Notes under the pieces: model-generated
Databases searched by the model: none
Told to the model about the DNA's origin: nothing
What the model saw: the letters and a program-made list of their open reading frames with translations, nothing else
Position numbers and translations under genes: made by a program
In this document: one piece after another, positions 16,900 to 25,627 of the stretch
How the letters are laid out: the number at the start of each line of letters is the position of its first letter
Numbering within the stretch: position 1 is the stretch's first letter
Source of the DNA: Bacillota bacterium
GTDB lineage: Bacteria > Bacillota > Clostridia > Lachnospirales > Lachnospiraceae
Reading direction: 5' to 3'
DNA length: 64,000 nt
Assembly: GCA_023411555.1 (NCBI GenBank)
Contig: JAEYOQ010000062.1
Coordinates: 62,001-126,000, forward strand

Positions 16900-17796
16900 C
16901 TATATTGAATTAAGTGCTAATAAGACAGCTCCTGTAACGGCGTCGTCTAAGCATGGGGTATAATCGATATCTAGTCCGCTGTTATTTATTTTATCGATAA
17001 TTGCTTCCCTTAGCATTGTTTCATGAGACATCATTCCGCCCAGTAAGGCAAGCTTTGTCTTAGACTTTGACAGCCTCTCATATACAGCCCGGATTAAATC
17101 CATTAACAGACCTGCATTATGATTTATGATCTCTTGAGCTATTCGATCACCTTCTCTGGCAGCCTGCTCAACGAGTACGGAAAAGGAAGCAATTTTTCCT
17201 TTGTCTGTCTGAGGGTGATATAAAAAGGGTACGATTTCCTCCGGTGTACTAATACCTAGCTTCTGATAATAAAGCTGTGTGAGTAAGGTCGTCTCCTTTC
17301 TACCATCACAGCTTTGAACAACCGCTGAAAAGCCATCCCGGGCTAATGCGTAGGCACTCCCTCCGTCGTCAATGAGGTGTCCCCAGCCTCCGGCTCTTAC
17401 AATTCTTCCATCCTCAGTCTTACCATAGCAGATAGATCCGGTTCCGGAGATAAGAATCATTCCACGGTCTTGACCCAGGGCTCCTATCAGTGCAATTTCA
17501 TGGTCACCCTTCAGTATGATTTTCCCTGTATACCCGAACTCCTTGGCTTTCTCCATAACCATTTTCTGTACCAGAGGATTACTGATACCGGCCGCACCGA
17601 TACAAATACATAAGCATTCCGATATGGGGACCAGCTCATCAAATAATTCCTTCAACAGCTTTCCAAACAGCTCTTCTCCGGTACTGTTGATATTAAAGGC
17701 ACCAAAGGTTTTTCGTCTGCTCTGACCATTCTCGATACTTCTTATCTCCATGGTGGTTTTGGTTCCTCCACCATCAATTCCTGCTACATACTTCAA
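16900..17796 (-). CDS. murK: MurK-like MurNAc/GlcNAc kinase (BadF/BcrA ATPase family)
   Basis: 298 residues. The actin-fold ATPase motifs are GIDGGGTKTT at the start, LISGTGSICYG and GGWGHLIDDGGSAYALA. The closest known function is MurK of Clostridium acetobutylicum, which phosphorylates MurNAc and GlcNAc and is also encoded beside murQ. The open frame reaches 17922 but would overlap murQ. GAGGGG six bases before a TTG at 17796 gives a protein that starts exactly at the phosphate-binding motif, so TTG is the start. It follows murQ by 35 bases. Confidence 0.87.
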   Translation of the reverse strand: MKYVAGIDGGGTKTTMEIRSIENGQSRRKTFGAFNINSTGEELFGKLLKELFDELVPISECLCICIGAAGISNPLVQKMVMEKAKEFGYTGKIILKGDHEIALIGALGQDRGMILISGTGSICYGKTEDGRIVRAGGWGHLIDDGGSAYALARDGFSAVVQSCDGRKETTLLTQLYYQKLGISTPEEIVPFLYHPQTDKGKIASFSVLVEQAAREGDRIAQEIINHNAGLLMDLIRAVYERLSKSKTKLALLGGMMSHETMLREAIIDKINNSGLDIDYTPCLDDAVTGAVLLALNSI

Positions 17797-17831
17797 TGCC
17801 AGCCCCTCTTTTACATTTGATTTTGATCTAA

Positions 17832-18740
17832 TTAAGCCTCTTTGTTTATTTGGACCGCTTTTGCTATTTTGCCTTCTGCCTTTACTAATAGGTCCTTTGC
17901 CTGTTCCGCTTCCAGCTTGCAAATCAGCATTACAATAGCGGTCTTAGGGTTGTAGCCACACTGCTCCAGTGTACCTATCGCTTCTTCTTCCGATACTTCC
18001 GTGCAGGTCTTTACGATTGATATACACCGTTTTACTAATTTTTCATTGGACGGCTTCACATCCACCATTAGATTACCGTACACCTTACCTAACTTTATCA
18101 TAGAACCGGTGGATAACATATTTAATACCATCTTTTGAGCAGTACCACTTTTCATTCTAGTGGATCCTGTTACTACCTCCGGACCGGGAGATGGCGCTAT
18201 GTCGATATCTGCGATTTCCCCCATTCTTGATCCGGGACAACAGGTAACAGAAATTACAGCAGCACCTATTGATTTGGCGTACTTCATGGCACCGATTACG
18301 TAAGGAGTTCTTCCTGATGCAGCAATTCCCACCAATACGTCCCTAGCAGAAAAACCAATCCCCTTCAGGTCCAAAACACCCTGTTCATAATCATCCTCAG
18401 CACCCTCTACAGCCTGAAATATAGCAGAATGCCCACCGGCTATAATGCCCTGCACCAGGTCCGGTTCTGTGGAATAGGTTGGAGGGCACTCTACTGCATC
18501 CAATATGCCTAGTCTACCGGAGGTACCACAACCTAGGTAGATTAAGCGCCCATCGCCTCTTACTCTTTCTGTTATTAAGTCAATGGCACATGCAATTGGC
18601 TCAAGGGTCTCTTCAACCGCATATGCTACCTTTTTATCTTCGTCATTAATTAACCGAACCATTTCAAGTGTAGATAATTCATCGATATGAGCCGTTCTGT
18701 CATTTCTTTGCTCGGTTACTATTTTTTCTATGTCCAGCAT
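17832..18740 (-). CDS. murQ: MurQ, N-acetylmuramic acid 6-phosphate etherase
   Basis: 302 residues. The SIS domain carries GCGTSGRLGILDAVECPPTYS and GIAASGRTPYVIGA, and the GSTRMKSGTAQKMVLNML segment is diagnostic for MurQ. It removes D-lactate from MurNAc-6-phosphate to give GlcNAc-6-phosphate. A C-terminal UBA-like tail of about 45 residues is present, as in standard MurQ. It follows the two permease genes and precedes murK. The length is normal. Confidence 0.96.
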   Translation of the reverse strand: MLDIEKIVTEQRNDRTAHIDELSTLEMVRLINDEDKKVAYAVEETLEPIACAIDLITERVRGDGRLIYLGCGTSGRLGILDAVECPPTYSTEPDLVQGIIAGGHSAIFQAVEGAEDDYEQGVLDLKGIGFSARDVLVGIAASGRTPYVIGAMKYAKSIGAAVISVTCCPGSRMGEIADIDIAPSPGPEVVTGSTRMKSGTAQKMVLNMLSTGSMIKLGKVYGNLMVDVKPSNEKLVKRCISIVKTCTEVSEEEAIGTLEQCGYNPKTAIVMLICKLEAEQAKDLLVKAEGKIAKAVQINKEA

Positions 18741-18772
18741 AAAATCTCTCCTTGGAATAAACTACTCTTACT

Positions 18773-19642
18773 TTAACCTTTAACTGCCCCAATTGTAACG
18801 CCTTCAAGGAAATATTTTTGTAGTGAAAAGAATAAGACAAACATTGGAAGTGCGGAAATCGTTGCGCCTGCCATCATTGGTCCGAATAATGTTGAATTTG
18901 CAAATTTAAAGGATTTTAATCCTACTTGAATTGTATACATACTATCCTTACTGGTCACTAAGAATGGCCAGAAGAAGGTATTCCATGTACTCATAAAGGT
19001 ATTGATCGCCATAACTGCAAGCACAGTTTTTGATAAAGGAATAACTATGCGTGCGAAAATATTTAACTGATTACACCCCTCAATTTTGGCACTTTCAATG
19101 AGTGAGGTTGGTAATCCACCAAAGAATTGCTTTGATAGGAAAATATTATAGGATGTTACTAAACCAGGTAATATCAGGGATGAATAGGTGTTTGACAAAT
19201 GAAATTTATTTACAATCAATATATATAGTGGAACCTGAGTTACCTGATAAGGAATCATCATGGCTACTAAAACCATAAAGAATAAAAAATTTCTACCTCT
19301 AAACATTATCTTAGAAAATGCATAACCTGCCATGGATGCAAATATAACATTTCCCAATACAACTAAGCCTGCTACTAGGATACTATTCCCTATCCAGCGT
19401 AGAGAATACTGGCTAAAATTAAAGAAAGCTTTATAAGAAGCTAAGGACCATACCTTAGGAATGATGGATCTTGATGCGGAAGCCGAATCTGTCGCCGGGC
19501 CAAAGGAAGACATAATCATATAAACAATCGGAAATAGGGCGATGACTGCTCCTAATACCAGGACTATGGTTAATATCGCATTCCGCAGATATAGCTTCTT
19601 TTTATTTTTACTATGTTTTGAATATAAACTAATATCTGACAT
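18773..19642 (-). CDS. ABC sugar transporter permease (MalG-type)
   Basis: 289 residues with six predicted membrane helices. The coupling loop SAKIEGCNQLNIFARIVIPLSK corresponds to the EAA motif that contacts the ATPase. MalG-type permeases start with a helix like NAILTIVLVLGAVIALFPIVYMI, seen here at residues 22-44. It pairs with the MalF-type permease just upstream (gap 12 bases). No ATPase gene is in the operon, so a shared MsmK-type ATPase encoded elsewhere is probably used. Confidence 0.92.
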   Translation of the reverse strand: MSDISLYSKHSKNKKKLYLRNAILTIVLVLGAVIALFPIVYMIMSSFGPATDSASASRSIIPKVWSLASYKAFFNFSQYSLRWIGNSILVAGLVVLGNVIFASMAGYAFSKIMFRGRNFLFFMVLVAMMIPYQVTQVPLYILIVNKFHLSNTYSSLILPGLVTSYNIFLSKQFFGGLPTSLIESAKIEGCNQLNIFARIVIPLSKTVLAVMAINTFMSTWNTFFWPFLVTSKDSMYTIQVGLKSFKFANSTLFGPMMAGATISALPMFVLFFSLQKYFLEGVTIGAVKG

Positions 19643-19654
19643 TTTATTCCTCCT

Positions 19655-20566
19655 CTAATATTCCACGTCTACGCCCATTACTTTAAATTGTACAAAGGAT
19701 ATTGCACTTATAATAATTGCCAATACTATTGCCTGGGCACAAGCAAGACCATATTTGGAATATACAAAGGCATTATTAAATATCAAAAGACCTATCATGG
19801 TTGTGTTATTATCCGGACCGCCACCCGTCATCATATAAGCATTCATGAAAACCTGGAAGGAGCCGATAATTCCGGTTACAAACAGGAATAGAGTAGAGGG
19901 CTTTACCAGAGGAACCACAATAAAGCGAATTTTCTGCATAAAGCTTGCACCATCCAAATCTGCTGCTTCGAAGGTACTGTTATCAATTCCTAGTAAGGCT
20001 GCTACATAAATAATTATGCTGCTGCCCTGGCCGGAAGCGAGGGCCATAAGAATTAGTGACAGCATAGAGGTCTTACTGGAATTCAACCAGTTCTGAGTTG
20101 ATAGTCCAAAAAAGGTTAGTATCTGATTAAACAATCCGGAGGGTGAAGAATCATATAACCATAACCAAACAACAGATATGGCAACACCGGAGGCTATTCC
20201 GGGTAAATAATAAATCGCTTTAAAAATGGATTGTGTCTTCTTTTTAAAGGCCATAACCATTACCGCTATGCTGAAAGCAATTACCAAGGACATAGGTACC
20301 ACAATTATAGTGTATATAATTGTATTCTTCACTGACTTATAGAACAATGCATTGGTGAATGTCTCGATGTAATTGTCTAATCCGACAAATTCGGATCCAA
20401 AGGGTTTATATTTCATAAAGCTGGTTTCAATAGCTGAAAACACTGGATATACGGTGAAGATAGCAAAGATAATCATCGCAACGGCTATAAACAAATAGCC
20501 ACTCATGTCATCCGCTTTTAACCATGACCGCTTACGTCTTTTTTTGTTATCTTGCTGATTGGTCAT
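19655..20566 (-). CDS. ABC sugar transporter permease (MalF-type)
   Basis: 303 residues, six predicted membrane helices after a basic N-terminus (NKKRRKRSW). The EAA loop is AADLDGASFMQKIRFIVVPLVKP, and the AYMMTGGGPDNNTTM stretch is typical of MalF-type sugar permeases. It forms the transmembrane pair with the next gene. A hairpin separates it from the upstream solute-binding protein gene. The substrate is presumably MurNAc, GlcNAc or a muropeptide disaccharide, by context. Confidence 0.92.
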   Translation of the reverse strand: MTNQQDNKKRRKRSWLKADDMSGYLFIAVAMIIFAIFTVYPVFSAIETSFMKYKPFGSEFVGLDNYIETFTNALFYKSVKNTIIYTIIVVPMSLVIAFSIAVMVMAFKKKTQSIFKAIYYLPGIASGVAISVVWLWLYDSSPSGLFNQILTFFGLSTQNWLNSSKTSMLSLILMALASGQGSSIIIYVAALLGIDNSTFEAADLDGASFMQKIRFIVVPLVKPSTLFLFVTGIIGSFQVFMNAYMMTGGGPDNNTTMIGLLIFNNAFVYSKYGLACAQAIVLAIIISAISFVQFKVMGVDVEY

Positions 20567-20602
20567 CTATTCTCATCCTTCCTAACATTACAAGTAAAAG
20601 CT

Positions 20603-20633
20603 TGGCTCACCCACCAAAAAAGCGGGTGAGCCA
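20603..20633 (-). promoter_or_regulatory. Intercistronic hairpin between binding protein and permease genes
   Basis: TGGCTCACCC and GGGTGAGCCA form a perfect 10-bp stem with an 11-base loop. There is no T-run after it. Such hairpins commonly protect the upstream message and lower downstream expression, giving more binding protein than permease. Confidence 0.7.
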
Positions 20634-20667
20634 TAGGTTTTACGGGGAATTTATTACTATGATAAAC

Positions 20668-22113
20668 TTATTGAATTGCTCCTTTTAGGCAGTTTTCCTC
20701 ACCAAACTCCTTAAATGCTGCTTTGCAGATTTCATCATACATCTCCTGTGCAGTAGCTTCTCCTGCAAGCAGGGCCTGCATCTTAGGTGCAATTACCTGC
20801 TCCATTAAGGTTGCTGCTTTAGAGCTCATCTCTGCAGTCATACCGGTAGGAGGTGCAACAACAAGGCTCATAGCTCTTGATGCGCTCTTCAAATTATTCT
20901 CGTCACGGCCTTCTACGGTGTATTTATCAATCATAGCTCTTCCGGATTCACAAACACTATCCAGGAATAATTCAGAGGATACATAAGCCGCAACATCACC
21001 GGAGCTTAAATAGTTCAAAGCAAGCATAACATTAGCAAGATGCTCATCAGTTGTTTTGTTGTTTTTAAATGCCATTAAACCATCTACGGTACCGTAGCAG
21101 GACTCAGTTACACCTTCCATAGTAGGGATGGGAAGGAATGCATAGTTAACTGGAATAGAGTTCTCTACTGCTGTTCCGTCCTTTGCTTCAAGTGCTTTGT
21201 TGTTTTTATTAATATTAGATTCAAACAGAGGCATTGCCTTACCAAAAATCATCGCATTACCAGTCTGGCACATTACCATACGTTGAGAAGCATCTACGCC
21301 GTAGTTAGGCATGTAACCAGAGGCTGTCATTTCTTCAATTTCCTTCAGGAATTTAAGAAGGTTTTCGCTGGTATAAGCATACTTTAAGTCTTTTGTGAAG
21401 GCATTGTTGATACCTGCAGACACACCAAAGATATTAAGCAGGTCAGAAGCAGTTACCGCTGATGTTGCAAATACAAATCCGTAGGTATTATTCTTGGTTC
21501 CAGCTGCAATTGCTTTCTTAAACTCATCAAAGGTCCAACCATTCTGCTGAACATTTAATACATTAACACCAGTTGCTTCTAACATATCTTTGTTCGCGCC
21601 GATAGATTGAATGGATAGATAAAGAGGCAAACCGTAGAGTTTTCCCTCAAGGCTCATATAGTCAAGAGCATTCTGATCATAGTCATCAAGAACTGCCTTG
21701 TCCATATAATCTGCAATATTAACGCCAACACCTAGTTCTACATAAGTTCCGATAGAGGAATAGGATACCTCGGCGATATCAGGAGCCTCACCGGCAAGAG
21801 CCATGGTGGACAGCTTTTCGCTATGATCATCCCAAGATGTTTCTATAATCTCGATTGTTAAATTAGGATATAATTGATGGAACTCATCAGCCCATACTTT
21901 AACCTTCTCAAGATAGGTTGCGGATACAGGGGGAACCATTAAGGTGATGGTATCTTCCTTTGTACTTGCCACAGGCTCCTTACTTTCATCGGTAGCCTTG
22001 GGTGTATCGGTTGCTGAAGGTGTACTGTCTGGTGTTGAAGTCTTCTTTCCACATCCAACCAGCATAGCACAAACCATGGTTAATACGAGAAGCATTGATA
22101 CTAATTTTTTCAT
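20668..22113 (-). CDS. Sugar ABC transporter solute-binding lipoprotein
   Basis: About 481 residues. A lipoprotein signal (MKKLVSMLLVLTMVCAMLVGC, lipobox LVGC) is followed by a low-complexity Ser/Thr/Pro linker and a MalE-type binding fold (LTIEIIETSWDDHSEKL, GEAPDIAEVSYS, LYGLPLYLSIQSIGANKDML). The open frame begins at 22155 but overlaps the upstream gene; AGGAGG precedes the ATG at 22113. Anchored outside the membrane, it delivers ligand to the two permeases downstream. Cell-wall amino sugars are the likely ligands because of murQ, murK and anmK in the same operon. Confidence 0.92.
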   Translation of the reverse strand: MKKLVSMLLVLTMVCAMLVGCGKKTSTPDSTPSATDTPKATDESKEPVASTKEDTITLMVPPVSATYLEKVKVWADEFHQLYPNLTIEIIETSWDDHSEKLSTMALAGEAPDIAEVSYSSIGTYVELGVGVNIADYMDKAVLDDYDQNALDYMSLEGKLYGLPLYLSIQSIGANKDMLEATGVNVLNVQQNGWTFDEFKKAIAAGTKNNTYGFVFATSAVTASDLLNIFGVSAGINNAFTKDLKYAYTSENLLKFLKEIEEMTASGYMPNYGVDASQRMVMCQTGNAMIFGKAMPLFESNINKNNKALEAKDGTAVENSIPVNYAFLPIPTMEGVTESCYGTVDGLMAFKNNKTTDEHLANVMLALNYLSSGDVAAYVSSELFLDSVCESGRAMIDKYTVEGRDENNLKSASRAMSLVVAPPTGMTAEMSSKAATLMEQVIAPKMQALLAGEATAQEMYDEICKAAFKEFGEENCLKGAIQ

Positions 22114-22135
22114 AAAATACCTCCTAAAACTAATA

Positions 22136-23011
22136 TTATTCGGATTTATTGGCATCCGTAACGCCTGTAGTACCTGATTTACTGATATAGGTCCTCTTTA
22201 GTTGATCTATGCTTTCATCATAGTTCCTGTTGATATATGCTACGTATAAAATATCGATTATATTCAACTGGGATATTCTTGATGACATAGCACCGGTTCG
22301 AATTAGAACCTCCGAAGAGGCTACACAAAGGTTTAAATCAGAGAGCTTGGCAAGGGGAGACTCGTCAGAACGGGTTATTGCAATGATTGGCGCACCATTC
22401 TTTTTAACATGTCTAGCACAAGTTAGCATTTCTTCCGTAAAACCGGAATAGCTGATGATAATTGCCAAATCATTGGGCTTAATATTCTTTGCCTGTAAAA
22501 TCTGGGCATGCCAATCATCACTGATACAGCAGGCTTTATTAATACGCAGGAATTTCAGGTATGCATCCCGTGCAATCAGCAGAGAGGAACCCATCCCAAA
22601 AAGATACAGAGTATCACATTGTATTAATAAATCGATTGCTTTGGCAAGCATATCAAGATCTACTAATTTTCTGGTGTTGTCAAGCGAGATCATATTCTTG
22701 TATGTAACCTTCTCTACCATCTGCTCTAAGGTATCACCAGGATTAATATCCTCCATCTTACCAAGAGCATTCTCTTTCTCAATGGCTACATCCTGTATCA
22801 ATGATTTCTGAAGCTCCTTGTATCCCGAAAACCCCAATTTCCAACAGAGCCTCATAATAGTTGACGGTGAACAATAGGTCCTTTGTGCCAGTAATTGAAC
22901 ACTACATCCAATTGCTTCCTCAGGACGAGATAAGAGAAAGTTAACAAGAGCCTTCTCGGCTGTACTCGCATCCATCATATATTCTTGTAATTTTACTAGA
23001 ACATTTTTCAT
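22136..23011 (-). CDS. MurR/RpiR-family transcriptional regulator
   Basis: 291 residues. The N-terminal HTH_6 domain (LLAQRTYCSPSTIMRLCWKLGFSGYKELQKSL) is followed by a SIS sugar-phosphate domain (YLFGMGSSLLIARDAYLKFLRI, IISYSGFTEEML). MurR proteins of this type sense MurNAc-6-phosphate and control murQ operons. It is the first gene of the operon, 22 bases before the binding-protein gene, so it probably regulates itself and everything downstream. GGAGATGCG precedes the ATG. Confidence 0.9.
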   Translation of the reverse strand: MKNVLVKLQEYMMDASTAEKALVNFLLSRPEEAIGCSVQLLAQRTYCSPSTIMRLCWKLGFSGYKELQKSLIQDVAIEKENALGKMEDINPGDTLEQMVEKVTYKNMISLDNTRKLVDLDMLAKAIDLLIQCDTLYLFGMGSSLLIARDAYLKFLRINKACCISDDWHAQILQAKNIKPNDLAIIISYSGFTEEMLTCARHVKKNGAPIIAITRSDESPLAKLSDLNLCVASSEVLIRTGAMSSRISQLNIIDILYVAYINRNYDESIDQLKRTYISKSGTTGVTDANKSE

Positions 23012-23032
23012 CGCATCTCCTCTATATTTCTG

Positions 23033-23060
23033 ATAATATCATATAAACCAAAATTGTCAA
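23033..23060 (-). promoter_or_regulatory. Likely promoter of the cell-wall recycling operon
   Basis: On the minus strand TTGACA (23060-23055), a 16-base spacer and TATTAT (23038-23033) stand just upstream of the regulator gene. The -35 box is a full consensus match. Confidence 0.6.
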
Positions 23061-23272
23061 TGTAACTGCAACTTTATGAAATAATATACCATCCTTTGAT
23101 AGTTCCTACAATATGTACAAGGTTTTTTTGATATTTTTGTGGCTTTTTACTAATGTATGTCCACTCTGATCAAACCACTTATTACGCCTTACTTATATTT
23201 ACATTTTAGATTGAATACTTCAATCAACTAGATTATGCTAATGATATAAATTAGGAAAGGGAGGTTCTTAGA

Positions 23273-23392
23273 ATGACCGAATTTGGTGCTTTCGCTTTTT
23301 TGGGTATGTTTATGGGTGTCGTAGAGTGGGTTTTCTATATACTTGGTATTGCTTGTATGATTAAGTATTTAAAAGAAAAAAGAAACATCTGA
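23273..23392 (+). CDS. 39-residue single-pass membrane peptide
   Basis: A short frame with a strong ribosome site (GGGAGG 12 bases before ATG). It encodes MTEFGAFAFLGMFMGVVEW followed by VFYILGIACMIKYLKEKRNI: one hydrophobic helix of about 25 residues with a basic C-terminal tail (KYLKEKR), expected to insert with the tail inside. A long perfect hairpin terminator begins 12 bases after the stop, so it is an independent monocistronic unit. No family is recognised. It resembles small regulatory membrane peptides or type I toxins in form only. Confidence 0.65.
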   Translation: MTEFGAFAFLGMFMGVVEWVFYILGIACMIKYLKEKRNI

Positions 23393-23404
23393 GTAATTTA
23401 TTTG

Positions 23405-23461
23405 ATGAAAGAATAGGGTGTCAAAAGGCTGCTGTTGCCTTTTGACACCCTATTCTTTCAT
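23405..23461 (+). terminator. 25-bp perfect hairpin terminator
   Basis: Arms 23405-23429 and 23437-23461 are perfect complements around a 7-base loop. The length is well above ordinary terminators, and the + strand T-tract lies inside the arm (TATTCTTTCA). It ends the small membrane peptide transcript. Confidence 0.75.
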
Positions 23462-23469
23462 AAGTATAA

Positions 23470-23528
23470 AAAAAGTATCTCACTTATCTGACCTGGATAT
23501 CCAGCAGCTATGTATTGAGATACTTTTT
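23470..23528. terminator. Bidirectional terminator-like hairpin
   Basis: AAAAAGTATCTCA and TGAGATACTTTTT enclose a loop containing the perfect palindrome CTGGATATCCAG (23493-23504). It can terminate the beta-helix gene on the minus strand (stop at 23570) and any readthrough from the left. Confidence 0.7.
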
Positions 23529-23569
23529 ATGTCTTCTTAATTTTACAAGGAACTCACCCTAGGTAAAGC

Positions 23570-24817
23570 CTAGTTAATACCCACTGGTATTTTTTCTGTG
23601 TTTTCCTTAAATTCATTATAGGTTTTATTATAGCGAATAAAATTCTCATCACATTCTTCTAACTCATTGTTCTTCATTAGCTCGATACATTCTGCACTGA
23701 TGTCACTATAAATGATATTGTATTCACTTCCATCTCCGGTATTTTTCCACGGCATAATCTGTATGGGCCTTGATACTTTTTTGAATGTATTCTCTGAAAT
23801 CTGCGGATCGTTTACCCCACTAATTAGTATTGCTCTCATACCAGCCTTTTGGTTGGCAACGTTACTGATTGTGTTTCCTTTAATAACAGGCTTCTTCCAG
23901 TTCATTACACGTATTGCATCTTGATCACAATTACTAATCACATTATTCAATATTTGCACATTCTCATGCAGCTTATTTTCTGAATATTTATGTGTCCCTA
24001 TGGCCCGTTCCAGATCTACAAAGCTACAATCGGAGATAGTGATATTTTTATTTGGCGTCTTATCATAGGATGACCAGTCAGCATGAAAACCATTCGTCAC
24101 TTTATCTGGCGTATCTATATTGATAGCTTCTTTATTATTGTTCGACGAATCCTTATGCTTTTGAAAAATACAATTTGCAATCGTAACATCCTTCGATGCA
24201 TCCAATTCAATAAAATGCCCACCATTCATATTACTAAATATAATGTTGCTAATAGTGATATTGCTATTATGTCCCATCATAATTCCGATGGTATCTTTAT
24301 CATAATTTAAATCAATTTCAGCCTTTCCCTCACCAATAATAGAAATACCTGTTTCTCCCTCATACTTACTATAGACACCCTTCTTAGCACTGTTACTGTA
24401 GGAACACAGCTGAAAAATAGAATGTGAAGCCTTAAACTTACTCGTTCCCGTCTTTGTTCCCTTAACAAGCTTTACTCCATCCATTAATTTTATGGTAACA
24501 TTACTAGGTATGTATAGCGTATTGGTAATTGTATAAACACCTTTTTCTATAATCAGGGTTCCCCCACCCTTATCTTCTAATTTCTTTAAGTAGGACAAAA
24601 TGGTATAGTAATCCTTGGTGTACTTATTATAAGTGGTATAATTAGCTGATTTATCACAAGGCTTACTTTTTGTCGTAATCGTATAAACGGTACCTTGCGT
24701 CTTTGCCTGAGCTACTATTGGTACCGCATTGCATATCACAGCAAAACACACAAGAAGCATAACTACTGCTCTAGCACCTCTTATTGACCTTATTCTTTTT
24801 CTATCACCTTTTTCCAT
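23570..24817 (-). CDS. Secreted right-handed beta-helix protein
   Basis: 415 residues. A Sec signal peptide is visible (basic MEKGDRKRIRSIRGAR, hydrophobic VVMLLVCFAVICNAVPIV, cleavage near AQAK). The rest shows repeated short beta strands of the pectate-lyase type (NITISNIIFSNMNGG, DVTIANCIFQKHK, NVQILNNVISNCDQDAIRV, PQISENTFKKVSRPIQ). Such folds occur in polysaccharide lyases, isomerases and adhesins. No catalytic signature of a named lyase family is recognised, and no carbohydrate genes adjoin it. It is monocistronic. Confidence 0.75.
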   Translation of the reverse strand: MEKGDRKRIRSIRGARAVVMLLVCFAVICNAVPIVAQAKTQGTVYTITTKSKPCDKSANYTTYNKYTKDYYTILSYLKKLEDKGGGTLIIEKGVYTITNTLYIPSNVTIKLMDGVKLVKGTKTGTSKFKASHSIFQLCSYSNSAKKGVYSKYEGETGISIIGEGKAEIDLNYDKDTIGIMMGHNSNITISNIIFSNMNGGHFIELDASKDVTIANCIFQKHKDSSNNNKEAINIDTPDKVTNGFHADWSSYDKTPNKNITISDCSFVDLERAIGTHKYSENKLHENVQILNNVISNCDQDAIRVMNWKKPVIKGNTISNVANQKAGMRAILISGVNDPQISENTFKKVSRPIQIMPWKNTGDGSEYNIIYSDISAECIELMKNNELEECDENFIRYNKTYNEFKENTEKIPVGIN

Positions 24818-24985
24818 CGTACTTTCATCTCCTTTTCGTATCTTATTCCCCTTGAATAAATCCCTTGTTAAATTGTAGCAGATATCACACTACGATTCTA
24901 TATAATTTGATGACGAATTGTCCCATCCTATTTTATGTATAACATTCAATATATAACATTTTTTTACTAAATTATAGAAATCATA

Positions 24986-25014
24986 TTGACATAGTCGGAA
25001 TACTCAGTTACAAT
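24986..25014 (+). promoter_or_regulatory. Promoter of the marR-suf operon
   Basis: TTGACA (24986-24991), exactly 17 bases, then TACAAT (25009-25014): a near-consensus housekeeping promoter. Transcription should start near 25021, inside the inverted repeat that follows. Confidence 0.8.
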
Positions 25015-25017
25015 TAT

Positions 25018-25040
25018 TATTGTTTAGCTCCTAAACAATA
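25018..25040 (+). promoter_or_regulatory. Probable operator of the MarR-family regulator
   Basis: TATTGTTTAG and CTAAACAATA are perfect 10-bp arms around CTC. The repeat spans the expected transcription start, so a bound dimer would block initiation. The palindrome size suits a MarR dimer; the neighbouring marR-like gene is the obvious candidate. Confidence 0.7.
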
Positions 25041-25090
25041 AATGTTGATGCCGATATCAATCATAATTATATAAAAAGGTGGAACTGGTG

Positions 25091-25627
25091 ATGTATTGTA
25101 AAGTGACAGAGCAGATATTTGGAGTAATTCGTCTTCTGGAGGACGAAAGAAAAAAACCGAAGGACTATGGCAATGGGGTCTTACTTACTCATGCAGAAAT
25201 TCTCTTTTTGGATACCATTGCACGGTATCCTGGAGAAAATGTCAGTGCACTCTCTGATCGACTTGGAATTACAAAGGGTGCTATTACCCAAATGGTGGAG
25301 AAGCTATATCAAAAGGAATTGCTTGAGATAGAAAAACGTGAGGATAATAAGAAAGAAAAATTCTTTCTCCTAACCCATAAGGGTAAAGCATCGCTTCAGG
25401 GGCATCAGCTCCTTCACCGAGAATCCAACGAAAGTCTATGCAACTTCATTTGTACTTTGAAGCCAGATGAAGTAGACACTGTTTTTCGCTTACTGGAACA
25501 TTTGAAGCGATGTGTACCCTTTAGCGAATTTCCCTGTAGTTGTATACAGGAGGATTGTAATAACAAGGAGGAAAACCAAGATGAATCAGATACTGTTGAA
25601 TGTTCAAAATTTACACGTCTCCCTTGA
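25091..25627 (+). CDS. MarR-family regulator with Cys-rich C-terminus, probable suf repressor
   Basis: 178 residues. A winged helix (LLTHAEILFLDTIARYPGENVSALSDRLGITKGAITQMVEKL) and wing (EKREDNKKEKFFLLT) are typical of MarR. Cysteines cluster near the end at 117, 121, 141, 149, 151, 156 and 171, enough for an Fe-S cluster. AGGTGG before the ATG at 25091 fits; GTG at 25079 is an alternative. The gene overlaps sufC by 47 bases in another frame. Placed first in the suf operon behind a palindromic operator, it probably senses Fe-S status and represses the operon, like SufR in other bacteria. The Fe-S idea is inference. Confidence 0.82.
   Translation: MYCKVTEQIFGVIRLLEDERKKPKDYGNGVLLTHAEILFLDTIARYPGENVSALSDRLGITKGAITQMVEKLYQKELLEIEKREDNKKEKFFLLTHKGKASLQGHQLLHRESNESLCNFICTLKPDEVDTVFRLLEHLKRCVPFSEFPCSCIQEDCNNKEENQDESDTVECSKFTRLP

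Noticed and set aside
25512..25580. Longer SufC N-terminus read from 25512
   Set aside because: It lies inside the MarR gene in another frame and upstream of a clear AAGGAGG site for the ATG at 25581.
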